DNA of 64,000 nucleotides from contig JAYOFL010000007.1 in the NCBI GenBank assembly GCA_038117205.1, positions 18,564 to 82,563 of the forward strand, read 5' to 3'. Positions 17,562-27,081 of the stretch are shown piece by piece. Source of the DNA: JAQBZY01 sp038117205. GTDB lineage: Bacteria > Pseudomonadota > Alphaproteobacteria > Rhodospirillales > Casp-alpha2. Position 1 is the first letter of the stretch; the number at the start of each line of letters is the position of its first letter. The translations under genes were made by a program, and so were the position numbers. The notes under the pieces were generated by a model that saw only the letters and a program-made list of their open reading frames with translations, made no database searches and was not told where the DNA came from.

Positions 17562-17783
17562 GATTTTGAACTCCCTGTTAGCGCCCCACCCGCCCGTCCT
17601 TGTTTTGCGACCGGCGAGAACCCTGAATTTGTAGCCGGATTCGACGAAGCGGAACAAGCCCGCAAGTCGGGTCCGACGCGCCGGCCATCCCCCGAGGCCG
17701 ACGACAAAGCGTATTCTTTTGTAATCGGACACCTTACAGTCCATACGATATAGTTATGATGTCATAGCCTGACGGAGCCCCGC
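17562..17783. promoter_or_regulatory. divergent promoter region, ABC operon / LysR gene
   Basis: A 222-bp gap with an AT-rich tract at about 17740-17765 (TACGATATAGTTATGATGTC) next to the LysR start. This is the expected position of an autoregulatory LysR box (T-N11-A type). I see no other gene in it; exact promoter elements are not resolved. Confidence 0.4.
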
Positions 17784-18713
17784 ATGGCAGATCCCGGCAC
17801 CCTCCCCAGCCTGCGCGAGCTGGAAGCCTTCCGCGCCACTGTCGAGGCCGGTTCGGCGACCGGCGCGGCCCGGCGCCTCGCCATCTCTCAACCGGCCGTC
17901 AGCCGGGCGCTGGCGCAACTGGAAGGCCGGCTCGACGTCGTCCTGTTCCGGCGCGAGGAAGGCCGGCTGCGCCCGACCGACGAGGCGCTGGCCTTGAACG
18001 AGGAACTGGCCGTCGTCTTCGAGGGGCTGGACAACGTGGCGAGGCGCTCCTTCGCCGGCCGGCGGGCGCGCGCCGGCCGGCTTCGCATCGCGGCGTCCAC
18101 CAGCTTTTCGATCGGCGTCATCGACCGCCAGGTCGCGCGCTTCGTCGAGACCCATCCGGGCGTGCGCATCCATCTCGAAACCTGCCCGTCGGAAGACGCG
18201 GCGCGGCTGGTTTCCGCCGATCAGGCCGACCTCGCCGTCACCGGTTTCGGCGCCAAGCATCCTGGCGTCAGGTCCGTCACGCTCCGCGAAACCGACGCCG
18301 TCTGCGCCATGCCGAAGGGACATCGGCTGGTGGGCCGCCGGTCCGTCCGGGTGCAGGATTTGAACGGCGAGCGGTTCGTCGCCTACTCGAAACGGCTGCC
18401 GGTGCGGGTCGAGCTAGACCGGCTGTTCGACAAGGCCGGCGTCGAGCGCGACGTCGTCGCCGAGACGGCGACCGCCATATCCGCCTGCCAGTTGGTCGCC
18501 GCCGGGATCGGCGTCGCCGTCGTCAATCCGTTCCCGGTGCCGCCGTGGCTGATGAACGACATCGTCTTCGTGCCGTTCGTGCCGGCCTTCCGCTACGTCG
18601 TCTCGGCGCTGCTGCCGACGACCCGCCCGCCGAGCCGGCTGGCGCGCATTTTCGTCGCCGATCTCCGCGAATGGGCGGCCGGCGCTGTTGATCCGGCCCC
18701 GGTTCGGCGCTAA
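17784..18713 (+). CDS. LysR family transcriptional regulator
   Basis: A 309-residue LysR-type regulator. The N-terminal winged HTH spans about residues 9-68 (LRELEAFRATVEAGSATGAARRL then AISQPAVSRALAQLE), followed by a substrate-binding domain of periplasmic-binding-protein fold. It is transcribed divergently from the ABC transporter operon and is followed by the deacylase gene. It probably controls both in response to the transported compound. Confidence 0.92.
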   Translation: MADPGTLPSLRELEAFRATVEAGSATGAARRLAISQPAVSRALAQLEGRLDVVLFRREEGRLRPTDEALALNEELAVVFEGLDNVARRSFAGRRARAGRLRIAASTSFSIGVIDRQVARFVETHPGVRIHLETCPSEDAARLVSADQADLAVTGFGAKHPGVRSVTLRETDAVCAMPKGHRLVGRRSVRVQDLNGERFVAYSKRLPVRVELDRLFDKAGVERDVVAETATAISACQLVAAGIGVAVVNPFPVPPWLMNDIVFVPFVPAFRYVVSALLPTTRPPSRLARIFVADLREWAAGAVDPAPVRR

Positions 18714-18757
18714 CGGTTGCCGAACTGGATCAGGTCGAAACAAGGAAGGACAACGCC

Positions 18758-19720
18758 GTGGCTCAAGCCGTGAAGAACGAATATCCCGTCGATCTGAAAG
18801 CCGTCGACATCAGCGCCTACCGCAAGGGCAATACCGGCACCGAGTACGTGACGATCCTGGATTCCGGCAAGCCCGGCCCGAACGTCATGGTGACGGCGGT
18901 CGTGCATGGCAACGAGCTGTGCGGTGCCATCGCCTTGGACTTCTTCTTCAAGCAGGGCTTTAAGCCGCGCCAGGGCAAGCTGACGCTGGCCTTCTGCAAC
19001 GTCGCCGCCTACCTCTCCTTCGATCCGACGAACCCGACGGTGTCGCGCTTCGTCGACGAGGACTTCAACCGGCTGTGGTCGGAGGACGTCCTGGACGGTC
19101 CCCGGAAATCCCTGGAACTGGCGCGGGCGCGGGAAATCCGGCCGTTCGTCGCCGACGCCGACTTCCTGCTCGATATCCACTCCATGCAGCAAATGACCGA
19201 GGCCCTGATGCTGGCCGGGCCGCTGCCGAAGGGCCGGGCGCTGGCCAAGGCGGTCGGCGTGCCGCGCATGGTCGTGAGCGACCACGGCCACGCCGCCGGC
19301 AAGCGCATGCGCGACTACGTCGACTTCATCAATCCGGCGAGCCCGAAGAACTCGCTTCTCGTCGAGTGCGGCCAGCACTGGGAGAAGTCGAGCGAGACCA
19401 TGGCCAAGGAAACCATGCTGCGCTTCCTGGCGCACACCGGCGCGCTCAGCGCCGACGACGTCAAGCCGCACCTGAACCCGGACCAGCCGAAACAGTCCTT
19501 CGTCGAGGTCTCCGGCCCGGTCACGATCAAGACCGACAGCTTCCGCTTCGCCGTCGACTACCGCGGCCTGGAAGTGATCGAGAAGGCCGGCACGGTGCTC
19601 GGCTACGACGGCGACGAGGAGGTCAAGACGCCCTACGACAACTGCGTCCTGATCATGCCGTCCCGGCGTCTCGGCAAGGGCGCGACGGCGGTTCGGCTCG
19701 GCCGTTTCGTCGAGGCGTAA
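18758..19720 (+). CDS. succinylglutamate desuccinylase/aspartoacylase family zinc deacylase
   Basis: A 320-residue AstE/AspA-type M14-fold hydrolase, which cleaves N-acyl groups from amino acids using one zinc. Metal and catalytic residues are visible: H and E in VVHGNELCG, H in LDIHSMQQ, and the general-base E in LLVECGQHWE. It starts at GTG (18758) behind AAGGAAGGA. It lies 44 bp after the LysR gene on the same strand. With the N-formylglutamate amidohydrolase in the divergent operon, it suggests a system for using N-acylated amino acids. Confidence 0.85.
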   Translation: MAQAVKNEYPVDLKAVDISAYRKGNTGTEYVTILDSGKPGPNVMVTAVVHGNELCGAIALDFFFKQGFKPRQGKLTLAFCNVAAYLSFDPTNPTVSRFVDEDFNRLWSEDVLDGPRKSLELARAREIRPFVADADFLLDIHSMQQMTEALMLAGPLPKGRALAKAVGVPRMVVSDHGHAAGKRMRDYVDFINPASPKNSLLVECGQHWEKSSETMAKETMLRFLAHTGALSADDVKPHLNPDQPKQSFVEVSGPVTIKTDSFRFAVDYRGLEVIEKAGTVLGYDGDEEVKTPYDNCVLIMPSRRLGKGATAVRLGRFVEA

Positions 19721-19804
19721 GAATCCCGCCTTCCGCGCTTGGCAGCGGCGGCGGCGTCAATATACTGGAACCATCGAGACCGCCCAGCCGCGCGGAGGAT
19801 ACCC

Positions 19805-19984
19805 ATGGACGAAGAAACCATCGAAGTCGAAACCATGACGGTCGCCTGTGACGGCGGCGGCGGCGCGCTCGGCCATCCGAACGTCTATCTGCATCTGGAC
19901 GAGCACAGCCACGAGGTGACGTGCCCGTACTGCTCGCGCCGCTTCAAGCTCCGCGAAGGGGCCAAGGTCGCCGCCGGTCATTGA
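19805..19984 (+). CDS. small zinc-finger protein, NDUFS6/CHCC type
   Basis: A 59-residue protein ending in a zinc-binding pattern: C..G..LGHPNVYL (Cys plus His), then CPYCSRRF. This is the zf-CHCC family, related to the NDUFS6/13-kDa accessory subunit of complex I and common in alphaproteobacteria. The ATG at 19805 follows GGAGG by 7 nt. It ends 1 bp before the polA start and is probably co-transcribed with it. Confidence 0.85.
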   Translation: MDEETIEVETMTVACDGGGGALGHPNVYLHLDEHSHEVTCPYCSRRFKLREGAKVAAGH

Positions 19985-19985
19985 C

Positions 19986-22841
19986 GTGCCGGGACCAGGG
20001 GACACGGCGGACAGAGAACACCTCTTCCTGATCGACGGTTCGGGATTCATCTTCCGGGCCTATTTCGCGGGCGTGGCGCAGCGCCGGCCGATGACGCGCT
20101 CCGACCGCACGCCGACCAACGCCGCCTACATCTATACGCGGATGCTCCTGAAGCTGATCGAGGACACGGAGGCGGATTACGTCGCCGTCATCTTCGACCG
20201 GGCGCGGCGCACGTTCCGCAACGAGATCTATCCCGACTACAAGGCGCACCGGCCCGACCCGCCGGAAGACCTGATCCCGCAGTTCCAATTGGTGCGCGAC
20301 GCCACCGAGGCCATGAACGTGCCGGCCGTCGACATGGAGAATTACGAGGCCGACGACCTGATCGCGACCTACGCCCGCCAGGGTGCGGAGCGCGGCATGG
20401 ACGTCACCATCGTCTCCTCCGACAAGGACCTGATGCAACTGGTCAACGACCGGGTGCAGCTCTGGGACGGCATGAAGGAACAGACGATCGGCGAGAAGGA
20501 AGTGATCGAGAAATTCGGCGTCGGCCCGGACAAGGTGGTCGACGTGCAGTCACTTGCCGGCGACAGCACCGACAACGTGCCGGGCATTCAGGGGATCGGC
20601 ATCAAGACCGCCGCCGAGCTGATCAACACATACGGCGATCTCGATACGCTGCTGGCGCGCGCCGAAGAGATCAAGCAGCCGAAGCGCCGCGAGAAGCTGA
20701 TCGAACAGGCCGACATGGCGCGCATTTCCCGCCAGCTCGTGACGCTGAAGGCCGACGTGCCGGTGAAGTATTCCATCGACGACTTCCGCAAGCGGAAGCC
20801 GGACCCGGAAAAGCTGCTCGCCTATCTGCACAAGCAGGAGTTCAAGTCGCTGGTGCAGTCCGTCGCCGGCAAGCTGGGCGTGCCGGCGGAGACCGGCGCC
20901 AACGCGGCCGCGGCGACGGTGGCGGACGTCGAGGCGGGTTCCGATCCGGCTGCCGATCCGGCCCCCGCGCCGGCACCGAAGGACGTCCCACGCGACTACG
21001 AACTCGTGCAGAGCATGGACGCTCTCGATGCCTGGATCGCCGCCGCCGAAAAGGCGGGCATCGTCGCGGTGGACACGGAAACCTCCATGCTGTCCTCCAT
21101 GCGGGCCGATCTGGTCGGGCTGTCGCTCTCCGTCGAGCCGGGCAAGGCGTGTTACGTCCCGGTCGGACACCGGGGACCGGCCGGACAGGGCAGTTTCGAT
21201 CTCGGCGACGGCGGGGCCACGGCGGAAGAAGCCCCCGACCAGTTGCCGCTGAAGAAGGTGATCGAACGGCTTAAACCGATGCTGGAAGACCCGGGCATCC
21301 TCAAGGTCGGCCAGAACATCAAGTACGATATGCAGGTGCTGGCCCGCTACAGCGTCGAGGTCACGCCCGTCGACGACACCATGCTGCTGTCCTACGTGCT
21401 GGAAGGCGGCCTGCACGGGCACGGCATGGACGAGCTGGCGCGCGACATGCTCGGCATTTCCACCATCAAGTTCGGCGACGTCGCCGGCACCGGCAAGGCG
21501 CAGGTGAGCTTCGCCGAGGTGCCGCTCGACAAGGCGTGCGAATACGCCGCCGAGGACGCGGACGTGACGCTGCGGCTCTTCCAACACCTGAAGCCGAGAC
21601 TGGTGCGCGAGCACATGGTGACGGTCTACGAGACGTTGGAACGGCCGCTGATCGCGATCCTGGAAAAGATGGAACGGACCGGCATCCGCGTCGACGCTGA
21701 AGCATTGCGCGTTCTCTCCGATGACTTCGCCAAGCGCATGGCGGAACTGGAGACGGAAATCCACCGCCTCGCCGGGCACGAGTTCAACGTCGGCTCGCCG
21801 AAGCAGTTGGGCGAAATCCTGTTCGACGAGATGAGCCTGCCGGGCGGCAATAAAGGAAAGACCGGCGCCTATTCGACCAACGCGGAAGTGCTGGAGGACC
21901 TTGCGGCGCAGGGCCACGACCTGCCGGCCCGCGTGCTGGATTGGCGGCAGTTGCAGAAGCTGAAGAGCACCTACACGGACGCGCTGATCGAAACCATCAA
22001 TCCCGCGACCGGCCGCGTGCACACGTCCTATTCGCAGGCCGTCACCTCGACCGGGCGGCTGTCGTCGAACGACCCGAATTTGCAGAACATCCCGGTCCGC
22101 ACCGAGGAAGGGCGGAAGATCCGCCGCGCCTTCGTGCCGGACAAGGGCATGATCCTGATGTCGGCGGACTATTCGCAGATCGAGCTTCGCCTGCTCGCGC
22201 ATGTCGCCGACATTCAGTCCCTGAAAGACGCCTTCAGGGACGGCCAGGACATCCACGCCATCACGGCGAGCCAGGTGTTCGGCGTGCCGGTCGAGGGCAT
22301 GGACCCGATGATCCGTCGTCAGGCCAAGGCCATCAACTTCGGCATCATCTACGGCATTTCCGGCTTCGGCCTCGCCCGCCAACTGTCGATCCCGCGCGGC
22401 GACGCGCAACGCTATATCGACGCCTACTTCGAGCGCTACCCCGGCATCCGCGACTACATGGAGCGCACCAAGGAACAGGCGAAGACGCTCGGCTACGTCG
22501 AGACGCCGTTCGGCCGCAAGTGCCACGTGCGCGGCATCAACGAGAAGAATCAGAACATCCGCGGCAACGCCGAGCGCGCCGCCATCAACGCGCCGATCCA
22601 AGGCGGCGCGGCCGACATCATCAAGCGCGCCATGGCAAAGCTGCCGGCGGCCCTCGACAAGGCGAAGCTCTCGGCGAAGATGCTTTTGCAGGTGCACGAC
22701 GAACTGGTGTTCGAAGTGCCGGCGGCGGAACTGGACGCGACCAAGGAGGTCGTCCGCGCCGTCATGGAGGGCGCGGCGGAATTGAGCGTGCCCCTCATCG
22801 TCGACGTCGGCCAGGGCGCCAATTGGGACGAGGCGCACTAG
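19986..22841 (+). CDS. polA: DNA polymerase I
   Basis: A 951-residue protein with all three Pol I activities. The 5'-3' exonuclease domain (about residues 12-300) includes DYKAHRPDPPEDL and GDSTDNVPGIQGIGIKTA. The 3'-5' proofreading domain begins at about residue 345 with intact VDTETS, so it should be active. The polymerase domain carries motif A MSADYSQIELRLLAH near residue 726, the O-helix RRQAKAINFGIIYGISGFGL, and motif C LLQVHDELVFEVP near 903. The start is GTG at 19986, one base after the preceding stop. Roles: Okazaki-fragment processing and repair. Confidence 0.97.
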   Translation: MPGPGDTADREHLFLIDGSGFIFRAYFAGVAQRRPMTRSDRTPTNAAYIYTRMLLKLIEDTEADYVAVIFDRARRTFRNEIYPDYKAHRPDPPEDLIPQFQLVRDATEAMNVPAVDMENYEADDLIATYARQGAERGMDVTIVSSDKDLMQLVNDRVQLWDGMKEQTIGEKEVIEKFGVGPDKVVDVQSLAGDSTDNVPGIQGIGIKTAAELINTYGDLDTLLARAEEIKQPKRREKLIEQADMARISRQLVTLKADVPVKYSIDDFRKRKPDPEKLLAYLHKQEFKSLVQSVAGKLGVPAETGANAAAATVADVEAGSDPAADPAPAPAPKDVPRDYELVQSMDALDAWIAAAEKAGIVAVDTETSMLSSMRADLVGLSLSVEPGKACYVPVGHRGPAGQGSFDLGDGGATAEEAPDQLPLKKVIERLKPMLEDPGILKVGQNIKYDMQVLARYSVEVTPVDDTMLLSYVLEGGLHGHGMDELARDMLGISTIKFGDVAGTGKAQVSFAEVPLDKACEYAAEDADVTLRLFQHLKPRLVREHMVTVYETLERPLIAILEKMERTGIRVDAEALRVLSDDFAKRMAELETEIHRLAGHEFNVGSPKQLGEILFDEMSLPGGNKGKTGAYSTNAEVLEDLAAQGHDLPARVLDWRQLQKLKSTYTDALIETINPATGRVHTSYSQAVTSTGRLSSNDPNLQNIPVRTEEGRKIRRAFVPDKGMILMSADYSQIELRLLAHVADIQSLKDAFRDGQDIHAITASQVFGVPVEGMDPMIRRQAKAINFGIIYGISGFGLARQLSIPRGDAQRYIDAYFERYPGIRDYMERTKEQAKTLGYVETPFGRKCHVRGINEKNQNIRGNAERAAINAPIQGGAADIIKRAMAKLPAALDKAKLSAKMLLQVHDELVFEVPAAELDATKEVVRAVMEGAAELSVPLIVDVGQGANWDEAH

Positions 22842-22872
22842 TCCGTGTCCATGACCGAATAGCGGGTTCCCG

Positions 22873-23766
22873 ATGGCGCTTCCCGTATCCCGGCCGGCCA
22901 AGCTCGAAGAAGAGAACGTGCCGCGCGGCATCGTCCTGATGCTGACGACGACCCTCTTCTTCATCATGATTGACGCATCGGCCAAGCACCTGTCGCAGAC
23001 CATGCCGGTCGCCGAAGTCGTCTGGGCGCGGTTCTTCTTCCACTTCCTCGCCGTCGTCGCGCTGCTCGGAACCCGGACGCTCAACCACGTGCGTGCCAAC
23101 CGGCCGGTGTTGCAGATGTTCCGCTCGGCGCTCCTGTTCACCACCACCTATCTGTTCTTCATCGGCATCCGGGAAATCGATCTCGCCATGGCGAGCTCCA
23201 TCATGTTCCTGTCGCCGATCCTCGTGACCGCCCTATCCGTGCCGCTGCTCGGCGAGCGGATCGGACTAAGGCGCGTGCTCGGCGTCGTCGCCGGCCTGAT
23301 CGGCGCGCTGATCATCGTCCGCCCGGGCCTCGGCGAGGTGCCGGTCTCGGCGCTCTACTTCGTCGCCGCCGCCGTCACCAACGCGCTCTATCAGTTGACG
23401 ACGCGCATGCTCCGGGAAGCCGACGATGCTCACACGACGCTCTTTTATTCAGCGCTGGTCGGCGCGGTGCTGGCGTCCGCCGTCGCGCCCTTCGAATGGA
23501 CGGCGCCCACGGCCTTCGACTGGGGGATCATGATCCTCATGGGCGCCTGCGGCGCGCTCGGCCACTTCACGCTGATCCGCGCCTTCCAGTCGGCGCCGCC
23601 CTCCGCCCTGATGCCGTTCGCCTACTCGGGCCTGGTATGGGCGACGCTGTTCGGCTTCTTGCTGTTCGCCAATCTGCCGGACGGCTATACCGTCGTCGGC
23701 GCCCTGATCATCGCCGGCAGCGGGCTATACATCTTCCATCGCGAGCGGCAGGCCCGGAAAACCTGA
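22873..23766 (+). CDS. EamA/DMT family transporter
   Basis: A 297-residue inner-membrane protein with ten predicted helices in two EamA repeats, of the drug/metabolite transporter superfamily. Recognisable features are VVWARFFFHFLAVVAL, MASSIMFLSPILVTALSVPLL in repeat one and SALMPFAYSGLVWATLFGFLLF in repeat two. Substrate unknown, probably a metabolite exporter. It lies 31 bp downstream of polA on the same strand. Confidence 0.9.
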   Translation: MALPVSRPAKLEEENVPRGIVLMLTTTLFFIMIDASAKHLSQTMPVAEVVWARFFFHFLAVVALLGTRTLNHVRANRPVLQMFRSALLFTTTYLFFIGIREIDLAMASSIMFLSPILVTALSVPLLGERIGLRRVLGVVAGLIGALIIVRPGLGEVPVSALYFVAAAVTNALYQLTTRMLREADDAHTTLFYSALVGAVLASAVAPFEWTAPTAFDWGIMILMGACGALGHFTLIRAFQSAPPSALMPFAYSGLVWATLFGFLLFANLPDGYTVVGALIIAGSGLYIFHRERQARKT

Positions 23767-23862
23767 ACCCGCCCGTCAGGCCGCGAAATGCCGGACGGAA
23801 GGGAAAAGTTTACCTTTCCGAGAGACAATCGGCGAATCGCTGGGGTGCTACTTGGGGGTGCG

Positions 23863-25215
23863 ATGGTAACCGGGACGGAACTGTTCCTGGGCCTGGTCAA
23901 CAATCTCGCGATCTTCATCGCGCTGGTTGCCGTCTACGGGACCTTGATCGGACATATCGACAACGTTGACGGGATGCGCCGGCAACTGATCCTCGGGCTG
24001 TCCTTCGGGCTGTTCGCGGTCGGCTGCATGTACGCCAAGATTCCGGTCGCCGACGGCGTCATCGTCGATCAGCGCAATGCGGTCGTCGTGCTGAGCAGCG
24101 CCTTCGGCGGACCGCTGTCGGCGGTTCTCAGCGCCGCGCTGGCGGGCATGTTCCGGTACTATCTCGGCGGCGCGGGCGTCATCGGCGGCATCGTCGGCGT
24201 CTGTCTTGCCGCCTTCGCCGGCACCGTTTTCCATCATTGGCTCAGGGGACGGCAGCATCCGCGCCTGATCGCGCTGGGCGCCGTGGTGTCGACCGTCGCC
24301 ATCCTGCCGGGGTTCCTGGTGCTCGGCGACTTCGAGGCCGGACTGGCACTCCTGAAGGCGGTCGCCGTTCCCTACGGCACGGCGGTCTTTCTCGGCATCT
24401 TCCTGGGCGGGTTGCTGCTGGCGCGGGAAGAGCGTCGGCGCAGCATCGAGAAGACCCGCACCGAGACGGAACTGGTGCGTCAGTCGGCGCTTCGCGAATT
24501 GCAGCGCGTCAACCGCGCCAAGTCGGAATTCCTGGCCACCATGAGCCACGAGTTGCGCACGCCCCTGAACGCCATCCTGGGGTTCAGCGACGTGCTGTGC
24601 GGCGCCGTCGCCGCGCACCTGACGCCCGAGAAGCGAGCCGAGTACGCCCGCGACATCAACGCCAGCGGCAAGCACCTGCTGGCGCTGATCAACGACATTC
24701 TCGATCTCTCGACCATCGAGGCCGGTAAACGCACGCTCGAACCGGCGGTCCTGGAACTGCGACCGCTCCTCGCCGACTGCCTGCGCAACGTCGAGCCCGT
24801 GGCCGCCAACCGGAACATCCAGCTTCGTCTCGTAACCGACGAGGGGCCCGCCAGCATCGTCGCCCACGACCGGGGGCTCCGGCAGATCGTCCTCAATCTG
24901 CTGTCGAACGCGGTCAAGTTCACCGACGCCGGCGGCGCCGTCACCGTCACGGCGGCGGCCAGCGACGGACAGGTGGCGATCCGCGTCGCCGACACCGGCA
25001 TCGGCATTCCGGCCGACGTGCTGCCGACCGTCACCGACCCGTTCACCCGCTCGCAGAGCAATCCGCACATCGCCGCCGAGGGAACCGGCCTCGGGCTGCA
25101 TATCGTGAAATCCCTGGTCGATCTGCACGGCGGCGAGATGGCGATCGACAGCACGGAGGGCGTCGGCACCACGGTCACGGTGTCGCTGCCGAAGGACGGC
25201 CGGCTGGAGAACTAG
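23863..25215 (+). CDS. sensor histidine kinase with LytS-type 5TM receptor domain
   Basis: A protein of about 450 residues. The N-terminal third is a 5TM-5TMR_LYT membrane sensor (VVVLSSAFGGPLSAVLSAALAG, MFRYYLGGAGVIGGIVGV). It is followed by a coiled linker, HisKA dimerisation domain with H-box SHELRTPLNAILGFSD, and HATPase domain with N-box LNLLSNAVKFTDAGG, G1 DTGIGIP and G2 GTGLGLHIVKSL. The ATG at 23863 is preferred; an upstream start at 23788 adds 25 residues. No response regulator lies next to it, so its partner is elsewhere. The stop overlaps the convergent msrQ stop. Confidence 0.88.
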   Translation: MVTGTELFLGLVNNLAIFIALVAVYGTLIGHIDNVDGMRRQLILGLSFGLFAVGCMYAKIPVADGVIVDQRNAVVVLSSAFGGPLSAVLSAALAGMFRYYLGGAGVIGGIVGVCLAAFAGTVFHHWLRGRQHPRLIALGAVVSTVAILPGFLVLGDFEAGLALLKAVAVPYGTAVFLGIFLGGLLLAREERRRSIEKTRTETELVRQSALRELQRVNRAKSEFLATMSHELRTPLNAILGFSDVLCGAVAAHLTPEKRAEYARDINASGKHLLALINDILDLSTIEAGKRTLEPAVLELRPLLADCLRNVEPVAANRNIQLRLVTDEGPASIVAHDRGLRQIVLNLLSNAVKFTDAGGAVTVTAAASDGQVAIRVADTGIGIPADVLPTVTDPFTRSQSNPHIAAEGTGLGLHIVKSLVDLHGGEMAIDSTEGVGTTVTVSLPKDGRLEN

Positions 25216-25871
25216 GCCTTGAAGCGGCGCTTCAGGGGTTCGATGAGACGCGCCGCCATCAGCAGCGCGAACACGCCGGCATAGATCAGCGGTTCGATCT
25301 GGAAGCCCTTGCGCATCATGAAGAAGTGCAGGCACGCGGCGGCGCCGGCCAGATAGACCAGCTTGTGCAGGCGGGTCCAGTTGCGACCGCCGATCCGCTT
25401 CACCCATCCCTTGGTCGACGTGACCGCCAGCGGGATCAGCGCCGCCAGACCGACCATGCCGACGGTGATGTACCAAAGCTTGACGATGTCCTCCAGAATC
25501 ACCCGCCAGTCGAAGAAGTGGTCGACGGCGACGTAATTCGTGATGTGCAGGACGACGTAGAAGAACGCGAACAGACCGACGAGGCGGCGCAGCCGGACCA
25601 GTTGCTTCAGGCCGGTGATCATCCGGAGCGGCGTGATGGCGAGCGAGACCAGCAGGATCCGCAGCGCCCAGTCGCCGAGATAGCGGTTGATGAACTCGAT
25701 CGGGTTGGCGCCGAGCCCGCCGGTGAAGCCGAGCCAGACCATCCAGCCGAGCGGCGCCAGGCACGCCGCCCAGACCAGCGGCTTCCACACCCAGACGACC
25801 GGGTCGCGGCGGGGCCGCGCCGCCGTCATGCCGTCAGGTGCGGCGCCGGCCGTCCGCGTCATTGCGTTCAT
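25212..25871 (-). CDS. msrQ: protein-methionine-sulfoxide reductase heme-binding subunit MsrQ
   Basis: A 219-residue integral membrane b-type heme protein (YedZ family, ferric-reductase-like transmembrane domain). It has six predicted helices and conserved heme-ligand histidines, for example in FFYVVLHITNYVAVD and NWTRLHKLVYLAGAAACLHF. It passes electrons from the quinone pool or flavin reductase to MsrP in the periplasm. The gene follows msrP by 24 bp on the same strand, the standard msrPQ order. The C-terminal end overlaps the kinase gene by 4 bp. Confidence 0.95.
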   Translation of the reverse strand: MNAMTRTAGAAPDGMTAARPRRDPVVWVWKPLVWAACLAPLGWMVWLGFTGGLGANPIEFINRYLGDWALRILLVSLAITPLRMITGLKQLVRLRRLVGLFAFFYVVLHITNYVAVDHFFDWRVILEDIVKLWYITVGMVGLAALIPLAVTSTKGWVKRIGGRNWTRLHKLVYLAGAAACLHFFMMRKGFQIEPLIYAGVFALLMAARLIEPLKRRFKA

Positions 25872-25895
25872 GTCCCTATCCTCGCGCCGCCTGGA

Positions 25896-26864
25896 TCAGA
25901 ACCACTTCTGCAGGTTCATGTCCTTGTAGAGGTGCGCGACTTCTTCCTCGTAGCCGTTGAACATCAACGTCTCGCGGCGGAACAGCTCACCGATGCGGCG
26001 CTCCGAAGCCTGGCTCCAGCGCGGGTGGCTGACCTTCGGATTGACGTTCGAGTAGAAGCCGTATTCGCGGGGCGCGTAGTCGGCCCAACTCGTCTTCGGC
26101 ATCTCGCTCACGAACTTGATGCTGACGATCGACTTGATCGACTTGAAGCCGTACTTCCAAGGTACCATCAGGCGGAGCGGCGCGCCGTTCTGGTTCGGCA
26201 GCACTTCGCCGTAGAGACCGACCACCAGGAGCGACAGCGGGTTCATGGCCTCGTCGATGCGGAGCCCTTCCTTGTACGGCCAATCGAGAATCGGGCCGCG
26301 CTGACCCGGCATGCGCTCTGGATCGAACAGCGTTTCGAAGTAGACGTACTTGGCGTCGCCATTGGGTTCGAACCGCTTGAGGACGTCGCCGAGCGGCACG
26401 CCGACCCACGGCACCACCATCGACCAGGCCTCGACGCAACGGAAGCGGTAGACGCGCTCTTCCAACATGTGCGGCTTGATCAGATCCTCGAAGCCGATCT
26501 TGCCGGGCTTGGCGCAGAGGCCGCCGACCTCGACCGTCCACGGAAGCGGCTTGAATTTCTTGGCGTTCTCGGACGGGTCCTTCTTGCCGGTGCCGAATTC
26601 GTAGAAGTTGTTGTAGCCGGCGATGACGTCGTAATCGTTCGGCTTGTCCTTCTCGCCGAGGCTCTCCGCCGTCCATTTGGTCTTCTTCACGCCTTCCAGC
26701 TTTTCGCGGGCGGCGAGCGCCGGCAGCGTCGGCAACGCGCCCAGCGCCAGGCCGGCGCCGGCGACGGCGGCGGTCTTCAGGAAATCGCGGCGGCGGTCGA
26801 ATACGGATTTCGGCGTGATTTCCGAACCCAATACGTCGGAAGCCTTCTTGAACTTGATCAGCAT
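25896..26864 (-). CDS. msrP: protein-methionine-sulfoxide reductase catalytic subunit MsrP
   Basis: A 322-residue periplasmic molybdopterin enzyme (YedY) that repairs oxidised methionines in envelope proteins. It has an intact Tat signal (RRRDFLKTAAVAG at about residues 24-36, cleavage after ALA). The Mo-ligating cysteine is in YRFRCVEAWSMVVPWVG, and the C-terminal PRKYGFKSIKSI-like segment (here PWKYGFKSIKSIV) is typical of the family. First gene of the msrPQ operon, divergent from a GST gene. Confidence 0.96.
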   Translation of the reverse strand: MLIKFKKASDVLGSEITPKSVFDRRRDFLKTAAVAGAGLALGALPTLPALAAREKLEGVKKTKWTAESLGEKDKPNDYDVIAGYNNFYEFGTGKKDPSENAKKFKPLPWTVEVGGLCAKPGKIGFEDLIKPHMLEERVYRFRCVEAWSMVVPWVGVPLGDVLKRFEPNGDAKYVYFETLFDPERMPGQRGPILDWPYKEGLRIDEAMNPLSLLVVGLYGEVLPNQNGAPLRLMVPWKYGFKSIKSIVSIKFVSEMPKTSWADYAPREYGFYSNVNPKVSHPRWSQASERRIGELFRRETLMFNGYEEEVAHLYKDMNLQKWF

Positions 26865-27081
26865 CGGCGTTTCCCTTCGGCGGCGCTGGGCGCCCTTGGC
26901 GTCCGCGGCGGCATGCTAGCACGGCAGGCCGTTGGCGGATATTGACATTACCCGGCATTGAATAACGTATTCGGGGACGAAACCGCCAATAAACACCCCC
27001 TCACGTTTTCGTCATGCTGTTTCGATGACGGGTGCCGCGGTGGGTGCTATGATTGCGGCGACGCCGAGGAAAAGACCAAAC
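26865..27081. promoter_or_regulatory. divergent promoter region msrP / GST
   Basis: A 217-bp gap with no gene. It contains a short inverted repeat GAATA-ACG-TATTC at 26960-26972, a possible operator, and AT-rich sequence upstream of the GST gene. No specific regulator can be named. Confidence 0.3.

Noticed and set aside
20550..23147. 865-codon open frame on the minus strand across polA and the EamA gene
   Set aside because: It spans two real genes and an intergenic gap and has no recognisable domain; typical high-GC antisense frame.
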